From JABDMH01 sp965223105 (GTDB taxonomy: Bacteria; Bacteroidota; Bacteroidia; Chitinophagales; Saprospiraceae): a DNA stretch of 64,000 bases. The stretch spans positions 7,750,001 through 7,814,000 of the forward strand of contig OZ244987.1 in assembly GCA_965223105.1 (NCBI GenBank). The letters run 5' to 3'. Position numbers and translations under genes: made by a program. Numbering within the stretch: position 1 is the stretch's first letter; each line of letters starts with the position of its first letter. The notes beneath the pieces are model-generated. The model was not told where the DNA came from, made no database searches, and worked only from the letters and a program-made list of their open reading frames with translations. This document shows positions 35,948 to 45,085 of this stretch, in pieces.

Positions 35948-36457
35948 TTACGGCTTTGCCAGTTCTCGTCCAGTCAGCATCGTGATCCCCTCCTTACCCC
36001 ACTTCTCAATGGGATCGACAATGGGCATGAAGCGGCTGTCATTCAGGTGGCGGTCGTTGATTATGTCTGCTTGTCGTACAAAAATCAAAATCGTAGCCAG
36101 AGAGACCATCATAAGTCCAGACAGGATTATACCTCCCAATACCTTCTGCCCAAATGCAGAATAGCTAGAAGACTTGCTCAACCAAAGATGCCTCAGCAAG
36201 GCATAAATCACTACAGTGCCGGTGATGAAGACGACTAACGATAAAATATGGTAATCATTGGATGGCGGCAAACCGTCGACTGACGACGCTCTCATGAATT
36301 CATGCAGGTAGGGAAACAACCAAAGCAAGGCAAGCAGGGTGATAAGGCCAGCGGCGGCGAGGGAAAAGATTTTGACGATACCACGTTGAAAACCCGCATA
36401 AAAGGCAATGGCAAGAAATGTGCAGACTACGATGTCAATGATGTCTGGTACGGTCAT
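35948..36457 (-). CDS. CvpA family membrane protein
   Basis: 169 residues with four membrane helices at about 5-25, 31-50, 69-91 and 105-126, and the family opening IIDIVVCTFLAIAFYAGFQRGIV with its conserved G-F-x-R-G turn. CvpA was named for colicin V production in E. coli; its wider role in envelope integrity and bile or stress resistance is only partly known. It is a single gene with a leader of about 34 bases. Confidence 0.88.
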   Translation of the reverse strand: MTVPDIIDIVVCTFLAIAFYAGFQRGIVKIFSLAAAGLITLLALLWLFPYLHEFMRASSVDGLPPSNDYHILSLVVFITGTVVIYALLRHLWLSKSSSYSAFGQKVLGGIILSGLMMVSLATILIFVRQADIINDRHLNDSRFMPIVDPIEKWGKEGITMLTGRELAKP

Positions 36458-36497
36458 ATTAAAGAATCACTAGCTGTCGTTTGGCATGTATTTTGCA

Positions 36498-36505
36498 CAA
36501 AGATA
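36498..36505 (-). promoter_or_regulatory. Bacteroidota -7 element (TATCTTTG) for cvpA
   Basis: Minus-strand TATCTTTG matches TAnnTTTG and lies 41 bp before the cvpA ATG. No -33 TTG is visible at the usual distance. Confidence 0.5.
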
Positions 36506-36647
36506 TATGATATATTTCCTTAATATGAGAAAATTGGAAGTTTTCGTGCAGTAAGAAGCTGGGAGTTTTCAGCTAAGTTTTATCCTGATACGGATTTCCA
36601 TAAGGTAAATCCAACCATCTCTACCTGCCCGGGATTGAAAAATCTTC

Positions 36648-36655
36648 TATTTTTG
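36648..36655 (+). promoter_or_regulatory. Possible -7 element (TATTTTTG) for the orphan secreted protein
   Basis: TATTTTTG fits TAnnTTTG and ends 17 bp before the ATG at 36672. The sequence is AT-rich, so the match is weak support. Confidence 0.35.
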
Positions 36656-36671
36656 AAATAGTTGAAACAAA

Positions 36672-37184
36672 ATGCACAATTACATAAAAAGAATTGGATC
36701 TCTCTTAGCTCTGACGGTTCTCTGTTTAAGTATTACAGGTCAGCAGGATCCTTTTGAAGGGCAACCCACAGAGCTTAGTATGCCTAAAGTTTTCTTAATC
36801 GGAGAATATGAAACTCAGTACGGCCTACTCTATGAAACTTACCACGAAATTTTATTATCAGTTTGTCACAATGATATGAATATCGCTTTTGATAAGTGGA
36901 TGGACATGATCGTAGAAATGGAGGCTTATGCTGCCGATATTGATTTTGACTTAGGTGGGATTAAGATTTGGCTAAAGGTCTTCTGGAATGAGGGAGGAGG
37001 GATCGATTACATTTCCTATTACCTAAAACCCACCTCACGCCTTGTGGATATGGCTGAAATGACCGCTTTCTTATCCAGTTTTGTAAACCGGTACCAAATG
37101 CCGATTCAGACCAATGTCAAGTTTACACACAACGGAAGTGCTGCTTTTCCTACCGCAATGATTCCTCCACAGAGCAGAAAATAG
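36672..37184 (+). CDS. Hypothetical secreted protein
   Basis: 170 residues with a clear signal peptide (about 1-24, ending SITGQ). The mature part has no motif I recognise: a helix-rich front (YGLLYETYHEILLSVCHNDM, KWMDMIVEMEAY), a beta centre (GIKIWLKVFWNEGGGIDYI) and a Pro/Ser end. The Met-Trp-Met pattern in FDKWMDMI and single cysteine offer no clear clue. It resembles small exported Bacteroidota proteins that follow a one-domain design. It lies alone between cvpA and parE with its own promoter-like box. Real gene likely because of the signal peptide and fitting codon pattern; function unknown. Confidence 0.7.
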   Translation: MHNYIKRIGSLLALTVLCLSITGQQDPFEGQPTELSMPKVFLIGEYETQYGLLYETYHEILLSVCHNDMNIAFDKWMDMIVEMEAYAADIDFDLGGIKIWLKVFWNEGGGIDYISYYLKPTSRLVDMAEMTAFLSSFVNRYQMPIQTNVKFTHNGSAAFPTAMIPPQSRK

Positions 37185-37395
37185 GATGGTTTGTTATCGA
37201 CTGACACATCCCAAAGTCGAGGGTTATGGTGAGTTGCCCATCGTTCCTCAGAATGTTCTTCTGGAATAGTACTCGGCCTGATCGTGGACCCTATATTTGA
37301 ACTGTAATTGCAAAAAATCGGTTACGGTACCGGGTACCTATAGTTTCATATTAGTGATATTCGTTATATTTCCACCCTAACACTTGCATGTAATA

Positions 37396-39294
37396 ATGGA
37401 TCAGATTAGCTATACAGAGGAGAACATTCAATCGCTGGATTGGAAGGCGCACATACGATTAAGGCCGGGAATGTATATCGGGAAGTTAGGTGATGGCAGT
37501 AGTCCGGACGATGGTATTTATGTCTTGCTCAAGGAGGTGATTGACAATTCGATCGACGAGTTTGTGATGGGATATGGAAATAAGATCGAGGTGGAGATCG
37601 ATGACGGCATGGTCAGGGTCAGGGATTATGGTCGAGGGATTCCTCTGGGCAAAGTGGTAGACTGTGTTTCAAAAATGAACACTGGAGGCAAATACGATTC
37701 TCGAGCCTTCCAAAAGTCCGTGGGGCTGAACGGAGTAGGAACAAAAGCCGTCAATGCCTTGTCTAAATTTTTTGAAGTCAAAGCATGGCGCGATGGCAGG
37801 TGTAAACACGTGACCTTTGAAAGAGGGGATAAACAGCAGGATTCAAAAATTCACAAAGACCGGCAGGAAAATGGGACCCAAATCATCTTTCGGCCCGACT
37901 CCAGTGTATTCAAAGGATTTTCCTTTAATCCAGATTTTGTAGAGAGACAACTATGGAATTATGCCTACCTGAACACTGGCCTTCGCATTAGATTTAACGG
38001 TAAAACCATCGCCAGTAAGAGAGGTCTGCTCGACCTATTAGAAAATCGTACCCAGAATGAAGACTTAAGATATCCCATCATACACATAAAGGGAGCAGAT
38101 ATTGAGGTGGCCATGAGTCATGGCAATCACTATGGAGAGCAATACCACTCCTTTGTCAACGGACAGTACACTACCCAGGGAGGCACTCACCTCAACGCAC
38201 TGAAAGAAGGCATGGTCAAGGCCATCAGGGATTTTTGCGGTAAGAATTACGACACCAAGGACATCCGTGCCAGCATCATTGCCGCCATCAGTGTAAGGGT
38301 TGAAGAACCGGTATTTGAGTCGCAGACTAAGACCAAGTTGGGTAGCCTAAATATGGGTCCAAACCGGCCCACTATAGCAACCTATGTAGGCAATTTCATC
38401 AAAGAAGAGCTAAACAATTTCTTACATCGTGAACCCGAAATCGCTAAGAAGCTCGAAGCCCGGATTCAGCAAAGCGAGCGCGAACGCAAGGAGATAGCAG
38501 GGATCAAAAAATTGGCCAACGAGCGAGCAAAGAAAGCCAATGTTCACAATAAAAAATTACGCGATTGCCGGATCCATCTCACCACCAAGAGGGCTAAACC
38601 AGAAGACAAATACGCTTCAACCATTTTCATTACTGAGGGTGACTCGGCAAGTGGCTCCATTACCAAGGCTAGGAATGTACAACATCAAGCAGTATTTAGT
38701 CTTCGGGGCAAACCTTTAAACTGCTTCGGGCTTACCAAGAAAATCGTTTACCAAAATGAAGAGCTTAATTTACTTCAGCATGCCCTCAATATCGAAGATG
38801 GCTTGGATGGACTTCGGTACAATAGAGTGGTGATCGCTACTGATGCGGATGTAGATGGGATGCATATCAGGCTCCTGTTATTGACATTTTTCTTGCAATT
38901 CTTTCCTGACTTGGTGCGTGAAGGTCATCTTTTTATTCTTGAGACCCCTTTATTTAGGGTGCGGGATAAAAAACAAACCTACTACTGTTATTCGGAAGTG
39001 GAGAGGGATCAAGCCGTCGAGAAATTGCGCGGCAAACCCGAGATCACTCGTTTTAAAGGTCTTGGAGAAATCTCACCTGATGAATTTGGTGACTTCATTG
39101 GTGAAAATATCCGACTGGAGCAAGTGCACTTGTTGGAAGATACCAATGTCGAGAATATCCTGGCATACTACATGGGTAAGAATACACCAGAGCGTCAGAC
39201 TTTCATTATCGATAATCTTAAGATCGAAATTGATGAGGTCGACGAGATTTCTACCGTGAGCCAAGAGCAAGAACTCGCGGTTGACTCAGTATAA
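37396..39294 (+). CDS. parE: DNA topoisomerase IV subunit B
   Basis: Type IIA topoisomerase ATPase subunit; with ParC it unlinks daughter chromosomes. 632 residues from ATG 37396 (MDQISYTEEN); the TTG at 37384 is an alternative. The GHKL ATPase has KEVIDNSIDEFVMGYG, DYGRGIPLGKV and GLNGVGTKAVNALS. The transducer is followed by TOPRIM with FITEGDSASGS (about 412) and ATDADVDGMHIRLL. The opening IGKLGDGSSPDDGIYVLLKE is the Bacteroidota ParE form rather than GyrB. parC usually follows; here lon comes next after 211 bp, so parC must be elsewhere. Confidence 0.9.
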   Translation: MDQISYTEENIQSLDWKAHIRLRPGMYIGKLGDGSSPDDGIYVLLKEVIDNSIDEFVMGYGNKIEVEIDDGMVRVRDYGRGIPLGKVVDCVSKMNTGGKYDSRAFQKSVGLNGVGTKAVNALSKFFEVKAWRDGRCKHVTFERGDKQQDSKIHKDRQENGTQIIFRPDSSVFKGFSFNPDFVERQLWNYAYLNTGLRIRFNGKTIASKRGLLDLLENRTQNEDLRYPIIHIKGADIEVAMSHGNHYGEQYHSFVNGQYTTQGGTHLNALKEGMVKAIRDFCGKNYDTKDIRASIIAAISVRVEEPVFESQTKTKLGSLNMGPNRPTIATYVGNFIKEELNNFLHREPEIAKKLEARIQQSERERKEIAGIKKLANERAKKANVHNKKLRDCRIHLTTKRAKPEDKYASTIFITEGDSASGSITKARNVQHQAVFSLRGKPLNCFGLTKKIVYQNEELNLLQHALNIEDGLDGLRYNRVVIATDADVDGMHIRLLLLTFFLQFFPDLVREGHLFILETPLFRVRDKKQTYYCYSEVERDQAVEKLRGKPEITRFKGLGEISPDEFGDFIGENIRLEQVHLLEDTNVENILAYYMGKNTPERQTFIIDNLKIEIDEVDEISTVSQEQELAVDSV

Positions 39295-39505
39295 ACCTGT
39301 GGTCTCCTAAACCCACGCTCAACTACCCTGGATTTACTGACTTTTTGACACTGCCATGTGCTTCAGGAGGTAGAAAAGGTGCTCAGATGTCATATATATC
39401 TAGATGGCACAGAGATTGAGCCTGGATAGAGCTGATTAATCTTAGTCAATGTCTGACAATCTGACGTGAGACATTAGGCTTAGAGCAGTATAAGGAAAAA
39501 CATAT

Positions 39506-41914
39506 ATGTTTGAAGAACTAGCTTTTGTAGATGAGGTACAGGATGATCGGGAGATGTTTCCGATGATGCCCATAAATGATGATGACGAAGAGGATCAAAA
39601 GGATATGGTGTTGCCTCAGACTTTGCCGATCCTGGCATTAAAGAACACCGTACTGTTTCCAGGTATCATCATACCGATCACCATAGGGAGGGATAAGTCA
39701 ATCAAAGCTGTCCGTGAAGCTTATCAAGATGATCGAATGCTTGCCGTTGTGTCTCAGAAAAACATGAATGTTGAGGACCCCCAATTGGGTGATCTCTATC
39801 AAATCGGCACAGCTGCTAAAATTCTGAAGCTATTCAAAATGCCGGATGGGACAACGACCACCATTCTGCAAGGCAAGAAACGGATGTCGCTTGATGAAGT
39901 GATCCGTGAGGAGCCCTTTATGGAGGGCCGCATCACCAAACTTGAGTATATCGAACCCGAGGATCAAATGGAGTTCAATGCCTTGATTTCTTCAATCAGA
40001 GATTTGGCGTCACAGATTATTAAACTCTCCCCTAACATTCCTTCAGAAGCCTCGGTTATGCTCAGCAACATCAAGAGCAATACTTTCCTTCTTGACTTCA
40101 TTTCTTCAAATCTGGCCATCCCAATGAGTGATAAGCAGGAGATCTTGCGTTTGGGAAGCCTGTCTGAAAAGGCTGAGAAGATTCTTCAGCACATGAAAAG
40201 GGAGATGCAAATCCTGGTGATTAAAGACGAAATAGATTCTAAGGTTAGGGGAGACATAGATAAGCAGCAAAGGGATTACTTTCTCAACCAGCAACTGAAG
40301 ACCATTCAGGAGGAACTAGGGCAAAGCCCACAGCAGAGTGAAATCGAGGAGCTGGAAAAGCGAGCCAAGAAAAAGAAATGGTCTAAAGAGGTACAAGAAA
40401 CTTTCGAGAAGGAGCTCAATAAGGTAAAGAGAATAAATCCTCAGGTTGCAGAGTATTCTGTGGTGCTCAATTACTTAGACCTTCTGCTGGATTTACCGTG
40501 GGAAGAATATACCAAGGACAATTTTGATCTGAAGAAGGTAAAGGAAACCTTGGACAAAGACCACTATGGTTTGACCAAGGTAAAATCGAGAATCATCGAG
40601 CATCTGGCCGTGCTAAAGCTAAAAGGCGACATGAAAGCTCCGATTCTCTGTCTTGTAGGACCTCCCGGAGTTGGTAAGACGTCCTTGGGTAGGTCAGTTG
40701 CTGCCGCTCTCAAGCGCAAATTCGTGCGCATGTCCTTGGGAGGTTTGCACGATGAATCTGAAATCAGGGGTCATCGCAAAACTTACATTGGAGCAATGCC
40801 TGGCCGAATCATTCAGTCAATCAAGAAAGCCCAGGCCTCAAATCCGGTTTTCATCTTAGACGAAATTGACAAAGTAGGTAAAGATTTTAGGGGAGATCCT
40901 TCATCGGCTCTTCTTGAGGTGCTTGATCCGGAGCAGAACTCGACCTTCCACGACAATTATCTCGAGTTGGAATATGACCTATCCAAGGTAATGTTTATCG
41001 CTACAGCAAATTCATTAGCAGGCATTCAACCCGCCTTGCTTGATCGAATGGAGATTATTCAGATCAGTGGATATCCTACCGAGGAGAAGATGGAGATTGC
41101 CAAACGGCACCTGATCCCTTTCCAGCGCAAAGAACATGGTTTGAAAGGAGGGCAAATCAAAATTAGTGCTGCTGCACTGAAAAAGATCATTCAAAACTAC
41201 ACTCGTGAATCCGGAGTCCGTAATCTGAGTCGAAAAATTGGTGCTGTCATGCGAAATGCAGCCAAGCAGATTGCTATGGATGAAGCCGATTCGGTGAAAA
41301 TTAATATCGGTGATCTCGAGGATGTGCTTGGTGCTCCACCATTTAATCGTGACGCTTATACCGTCTCCAAAGTGTCGGGGGTGGCCATAGGATTGGCATG
41401 GACCAGTACGGGTGGAGATATTCTCTTTATCGAAGCCAGCTTAAGTAAGGGAAGCGGGAAGTTGACATTGACCGGTAATCTGGGTGATGTCATGAAGGAG
41501 TCAGCCACGACAGCACTGAGTTTTATCAAAGCCTACAGTGAGTCCTTGGGTATTGATTCTGAAATGTTTGCCAAGTCAGATATACACATACATGTACCAG
41601 AAGGTGCTATTCCCAAGGATGGGCCTTCGGCCGGGGTTACCATGCTCACTGCGTTAACTTCCATTTTTACCGACCGTCGAGTCAAACCTTATCTTGCCAT
41701 GACTGGTGAGATCACATTAAGGGGAAAAGTACTGCCTGTAGGGGGTATAAAAGAGAAGGTATTGGCTGCCAAACGCGCCGGCATTCGCGAAATCTTGCTC
41801 TCTTCCGAAAATCGAAAACAGGTGGCTGAAATCAACGAAGACTTCATAAAAGATCTTGATTTTATCTATACTGACAGTATGGATGAAGTGTTAGAGCATG
41901 CTTTGCTTAATTAA
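39506..41914 (+). CDS. lon: ATP-dependent Lon protease
   Basis: Cytoplasmic ATP-driven protease that degrades damaged and regulatory proteins. 802 residues. A short acidic leader (1-35), the LON substrate domain (about 38-235), a coiled linker, and an AAA+ module with Walker A VGPPGVGKTSLGRSV (about 385) and Walker B VFILDEIDKVG. The protease domain has the Ser-Lys dyad, Ser708 in PKDGPSAGVTML and Lys near 749 in GGIKEKVLAAKRAG. Monocistronic after a 211-bp gap in which no heat-shock element was recognised. Confidence 0.97.
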   Translation: MFEELAFVDEVQDDREMFPMMPINDDDEEDQKDMVLPQTLPILALKNTVLFPGIIIPITIGRDKSIKAVREAYQDDRMLAVVSQKNMNVEDPQLGDLYQIGTAAKILKLFKMPDGTTTTILQGKKRMSLDEVIREEPFMEGRITKLEYIEPEDQMEFNALISSIRDLASQIIKLSPNIPSEASVMLSNIKSNTFLLDFISSNLAIPMSDKQEILRLGSLSEKAEKILQHMKREMQILVIKDEIDSKVRGDIDKQQRDYFLNQQLKTIQEELGQSPQQSEIEELEKRAKKKKWSKEVQETFEKELNKVKRINPQVAEYSVVLNYLDLLLDLPWEEYTKDNFDLKKVKETLDKDHYGLTKVKSRIIEHLAVLKLKGDMKAPILCLVGPPGVGKTSLGRSVAAALKRKFVRMSLGGLHDESEIRGHRKTYIGAMPGRIIQSIKKAQASNPVFILDEIDKVGKDFRGDPSSALLEVLDPEQNSTFHDNYLELEYDLSKVMFIATANSLAGIQPALLDRMEIIQISGYPTEEKMEIAKRHLIPFQRKEHGLKGGQIKISAAALKKIIQNYTRESGVRNLSRKIGAVMRNAAKQIAMDEADSVKINIGDLEDVLGAPPFNRDAYTVSKVSGVAIGLAWTSTGGDILFIEASLSKGSGKLTLTGNLGDVMKESATTALSFIKAYSESLGIDSEMFAKSDIHIHVPEGAIPKDGPSAGVTMLTALTSIFTDRRVKPYLAMTGEITLRGKVLPVGGIKEKVLAAKRAGIREILLSSENRKQVAEINEDFIKDLDFIYTDSMDEVLEHALLN

Positions 41915-42045
41915 ACAATAGGCGTCTTACAGCGGTCTAAAGGTTAAGGACAGGTTAAAGGTATCTCTGGGTTGATGGGTAAGGCGATACTGTCCGTTCA
42001 GCATTGTGATAATTTGAGTATTTTCAGAGCCACGTGACGAATCCT

Positions 42046-42690
42046 ATGCTACAGAGAATTGTTTTTGTCGGTTTCATGTTTGGACTTACTACCGGATTAC
42101 TTGCTCAATCTGATAGCTCGGTAATCCAGTTTTCGGGTTTGGTTGTGGTTGAAGAGGAGGGAGAGTTGGTACCCCTACCATATGCCAACATCCTACTTGA
42201 GAAGAGTGGGCGAGGTACTTTTTCAAATCTCGATGGTTTCTTTTCCATTGTGGCTGAAATGGGAGAAAAGGTGGTTTTTTCATCCGTGGGCTATAGTACT
42301 GTGGAGTTTATCATTCCCGACACATTGACTGAAAAGCGTTACTCCATTTACCAGATCATGACCCAAGACACCATCAATTTACCGACTGCTGTGGTGTATC
42401 CATGGCCAAGCCGGGAACACTTTAAGATTGAGTTCCTGGCTCTTCAAGTACCGGAAGACCTCCAAGATCGCGCCGAAGCGAATCTGGCAGCCAATACAAT
42501 GGAGAAACTGCGGGAAAATTTACCTGCTGATGGGTATGAATCTGGAACCTATTATCTGCGTAGACAAGCGGAATCATATTACTCCTTTGGACAAGCCAAA
42601 CCCATGCATATCTTAAATCCTATTGCTTGGGCAAAATTCTTCAAAGCCTGGAAGAATGGAGATTTCAAAGCGAAGAAGAATAAGGATTAG
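42046..42690 (+). CDS. Secreted carboxypeptidase-regulatory-domain protein
   Basis: 214 residues from ATG 42046 (MLQRIVFVGFMFGLTTGLLAQ, a good signal peptide); GTG 42034 is an alternative. Residues about 30-110 form a CarboxypepD_reg-like (DUF4480-type) beta-sandwich: FSGLVVVEEEGELVPLPYAN, GRGTFSNLDGFFSIVA, VVFSSVGYSTVEFIIP. The rest is a helical, charged tail with a Lys-rich C-terminus. Such domains often precede TonB-dependent receptors, but no barrel follows here. Conserved in Bacteroidota; function unknown. Confidence 0.78.
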   Translation: MLQRIVFVGFMFGLTTGLLAQSDSSVIQFSGLVVVEEEGELVPLPYANILLEKSGRGTFSNLDGFFSIVAEMGEKVVFSSVGYSTVEFIIPDTLTEKRYSIYQIMTQDTINLPTAVVYPWPSREHFKIEFLALQVPEDLQDRAEANLAANTMEKLRENLPADGYESGTYYLRRQAESYYSFGQAKPMHILNPIAWAKFFKAWKNGDFKAKKNKD

Positions 42691-43002
42691 CCTTCCTTAA
42701 GGTTAAGGTATCAGGAGGTACTCCTTGATAATGCAGGTAAATCTTCTAAACTTATTTTAGGTAGATCGTTTTGGCGAGATAGCACCCTGATGAATATCTC
42801 GCCGGAATGCAGAGATCAAACCTAATAACGTTGATGTTCCACCATCGTTAAATGCACTTTCCGTCCTGTAAGGATTCATATTTCTCGGACCTTGAAGGTA
42901 GGAGGATACGTATTTTTCTTGCTTTTGCCTGTCGCGATCTAGCGCCGAGAACCATCAGGGATATAATAATTTCTAAATTTGCGCACTTATCCAAGATGCA
43001 GC
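42691..43002. other. 312-bp gene-free stretch before metF
   Basis: No gene. Holds a perfect 9-bp inverted repeat GGCGAGATA/TATCTCGCC (42773-42781 and 42795-42803, 13-base loop) without a T run, and the metF -7 box at its end. I see no match to TPP, cobalamin, SAM-I or SAM-II riboswitch conserved boxes. Confidence 0.45.
42974..42981 (+). promoter_or_regulatory. Bacteroidota -7 element (TAAATTTG) for metF
   Basis: TAAATTTG matches TAnnTTTG and lies 21 bp before ATG 43003, supporting that start over the ATG at 42979. No clear -33 box is seen. Confidence 0.5.
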
Positions 43003-43959
43003 ATGCGAGTCATCGAACATTTTGAGAAGGCTAAGGGCCAGACACTGATATCCTTTGAAGTACTTCCTCCCCTCAAGGGAGGTACGATGAAGTCGATCTT
43101 TGATGTGCTCGATCCACTGATGGAATTCAAACCTCCCTTTATTGATGTAACCTACCATCGTGAAGAATACGTTTATAAAAAGAACGCCAACGGCTACTAT
43201 GAAAAAGCTTCGATCCGGAAACGACCAGGCACAGTTGGTATTTGCGCCGCTATTATGCACCGCTACGGTGTAGATGCAGTTCCCCATCTAATCTGCGGTG
43301 GATTTACCAAGGAAGACACTGAGAATGCCCTAATAGATTTAAACTTTCTGAATATCAACAACGTATTGGCCATCAGGGGGGATGCCAGAAAATTTGATGG
43401 TCGATTCTTACCAGAAGAAGGGGGTCATGCTTATGCTGTGGATCTGGTAAAGCAGATTGTCAATATGAATTCTGGCCAATATTTAGACAGCAATATCGAA
43501 AATGGTGCCCGTACGGATTTTTGCATAGGTGTGGCCGGCTATCCCGAAAAGCATTTTGAAGCACCTAACTTCGTGACTGACCTAGAATTTACCAAGGAAA
43601 AGATTGATGCCGGCGCTGACTATATCGTTACCCAGATGTTTTTTGATAATGGGAGGTTTAAGCAATATGTAGAGGCATGTCAAAGGATGGGGATAGATGT
43701 ACCCATTGTGCCCGGACTTAAGCCACTCACACGCACTTATCAATTGAAATCCTTACCCCGAATGTTCTACGTAAATATGCCCGAGGCATTGGTAAAAGAA
43801 GTCCAAAAGGTAAAGACCTCCTCTGATGCTAAAGAAGTAGGTATCGAATGGTGTATTGCTCAATCAAAGGAATTAAAAGCGATGGGTGTGCCCTGCATTC
43901 ACTACTACACAATGGGCGACACGGATACCATCAAGAGAATTGTCAAGGCGGTCTATTAG
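43003..43959 (+). CDS. metF: 5,10-methylenetetrahydrofolate reductase
   Basis: FAD-dependent TIM-barrel enzyme that makes 5-methyl-THF for methionine synthesis. 318 residues from ATG 43003 (MRVIEHFEKAKGQTLISFEVLPP), the usual length. The FEVLPP motif replaces FEFFPP; HLICGGFTKEDTENAL, NVLAIRGDARKFD, and DFCIGVAGYPEKHFEAPN (the typical folate-proximal loop) are visible, followed by GADYIVTQMFFDN. Start set by the promoter position. It converges on the DUF2279 gene with 5 bp between. Confidence 0.95.
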   Translation: MRVIEHFEKAKGQTLISFEVLPPLKGGTMKSIFDVLDPLMEFKPPFIDVTYHREEYVYKKNANGYYEKASIRKRPGTVGICAAIMHRYGVDAVPHLICGGFTKEDTENALIDLNFLNINNVLAIRGDARKFDGRFLPEEGGHAYAVDLVKQIVNMNSGQYLDSNIENGARTDFCIGVAGYPEKHFEAPNFVTDLEFTKEKIDAGADYIVTQMFFDNGRFKQYVEACQRMGIDVPIVPGLKPLTRTYQLKSLPRMFYVNMPEALVKEVQKVKTSSDAKEVGIEWCIAQSKELKAMGVPCIHYYTMGDTDTIKRIVKAVY

Positions 43960-43964
43960 GTCCC

Positions 43965-44936
43965 TTAAAAGTATAACCAGTGCCAGTGCCATTTTCCCAG
44001 GCTATTGACTTCGATGGCAGGTGAGGGAAGTTTGAAAAAATTTAAGATGCGAAATGCGGTGTTTAACCATTTACTGCGGGTCTTGATCCGGGTCCAATCA
44101 ATATCCGGAGCTAAATACCATTGTCGATATCTTGGAAAATCATCCGCTGGAAGTTCGAAAATGGTGTCGTCTCCTATGAACCACTGGTTCTGAAATCCTC
44201 CAAAGAGGTTTTCACTACCGATCCCGATGGCAATGTTGAGCCATCGGGGGGAAGGTGCATTAAACAATCGATGCGGATTGGCTGAGATCCATATTGTCTG
44301 TGCATTGTAATCTTTGAGGAATCGTTCTAAAAAATGACTTCCAAACAATGCATTTGCTCTCTCTGCAACCAAGTTGGCACTTCCACCCAGGCCGTATTGG
44401 TTGCTGAGATAAGATCGCTGTGTGGAAGAAACTTTCAATCGAATCATTTGCTCGCTCCAGAGGAGCTCTTGGGCGGTGTAAAGACCAACTCCTGCCAGAT
44501 TATAGGCCATATCATATATCGAGAACCCCCACCGGGCAGAATAGGCATCCAGAATTTCTACTGTACTCTGTAAAAGAGTACCGAGGGCAGCAGCAGTCCA
44601 AATAGCTTTTTTTGGCCGAAGACCGGTCCAAATGGCGGCACGATGACAAAGTTCAGTCTCAAAATAAGCCGTAAAGCCATGACCAAACTTGTCCATATTT
44701 TTCCATTCACCCCAGTCATTGAATAGATGGAAGCCCGTTCGCTCATGATCCTTGTACCAAGCTTCGTTAAAACCGATAACAGCTGCTGTGTAAAGTACGG
44801 CACCAGTGGCTGCAGCTGTATAAAATCGCTTGGGTTTGAACTCAGTTAGGGTGTCGCCTTGACCCTGCAAGCGTGGACTGGTCAAAAAGACAAGGGCCAA
44901 GATCAATACTGGCTTATGGTTTAAGGTCCAGTGCAC
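43965..44936 (-). CDS. DUF2279 (YfiM-like) exported protein
   Basis: 323 residues; signal peptide to about 26 (LQGQ). The family core is visible: an Ala/Gly-rich segment AATGAVLYTAAVIGFNEAWY, MDKFGHGFTAYFETELCHRA (conserved KxGH pattern), and EILDAYSARWGFSIYDMAYN. The C-terminal half (about 170-320) reads as beta strands with Trp and Tyr. Related to YfiM lipoproteins of E. coli; function unknown. Single minus-strand gene, convergent with metF and divergent from porP. Confidence 0.82.
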   Translation of the reverse strand: MHWTLNHKPVLILALVFLTSPRLQGQGDTLTEFKPKRFYTAAATGAVLYTAAVIGFNEAWYKDHERTGFHLFNDWGEWKNMDKFGHGFTAYFETELCHRAAIWTGLRPKKAIWTAAALGTLLQSTVEILDAYSARWGFSIYDMAYNLAGVGLYTAQELLWSEQMIRLKVSSTQRSYLSNQYGLGGSANLVAERANALFGSHFLERFLKDYNAQTIWISANPHRLFNAPSPRWLNIAIGIGSENLFGGFQNQWFIGDDTIFELPADDFPRYRQWYLAPDIDWTRIKTRSKWLNTAFRILNFFKLPSPAIEVNSLGKWHWHWLYF

Positions 44937-45085
44937 AATTCAAAATTGATTTTGCGGGTTTTGATCACTGCAATTTCCAGGAGGGGAGACGTTCTTTAAA
45001 GAAATCGGTATTTTTGACATAGTCCACGACTATAATATTGTAATTTACCTGCATATCTGAACACAGCTTTAATGCTTACGAATTT

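Noticed and set aside
35700..36164. Plus-strand 154-codon open frame between obgE and cvpA
   Set aside because: Its second half is antisense to cvpA, and the first half has no start context or known domain. Treated as a shadow, with the gap noted separately.
42691..43002. SAM, cobalamin or TPP riboswitch before metF
   Set aside because: None of the conserved boxes of these riboswitches could be found by eye, and the metF promoter box lies downstream of the hairpin.
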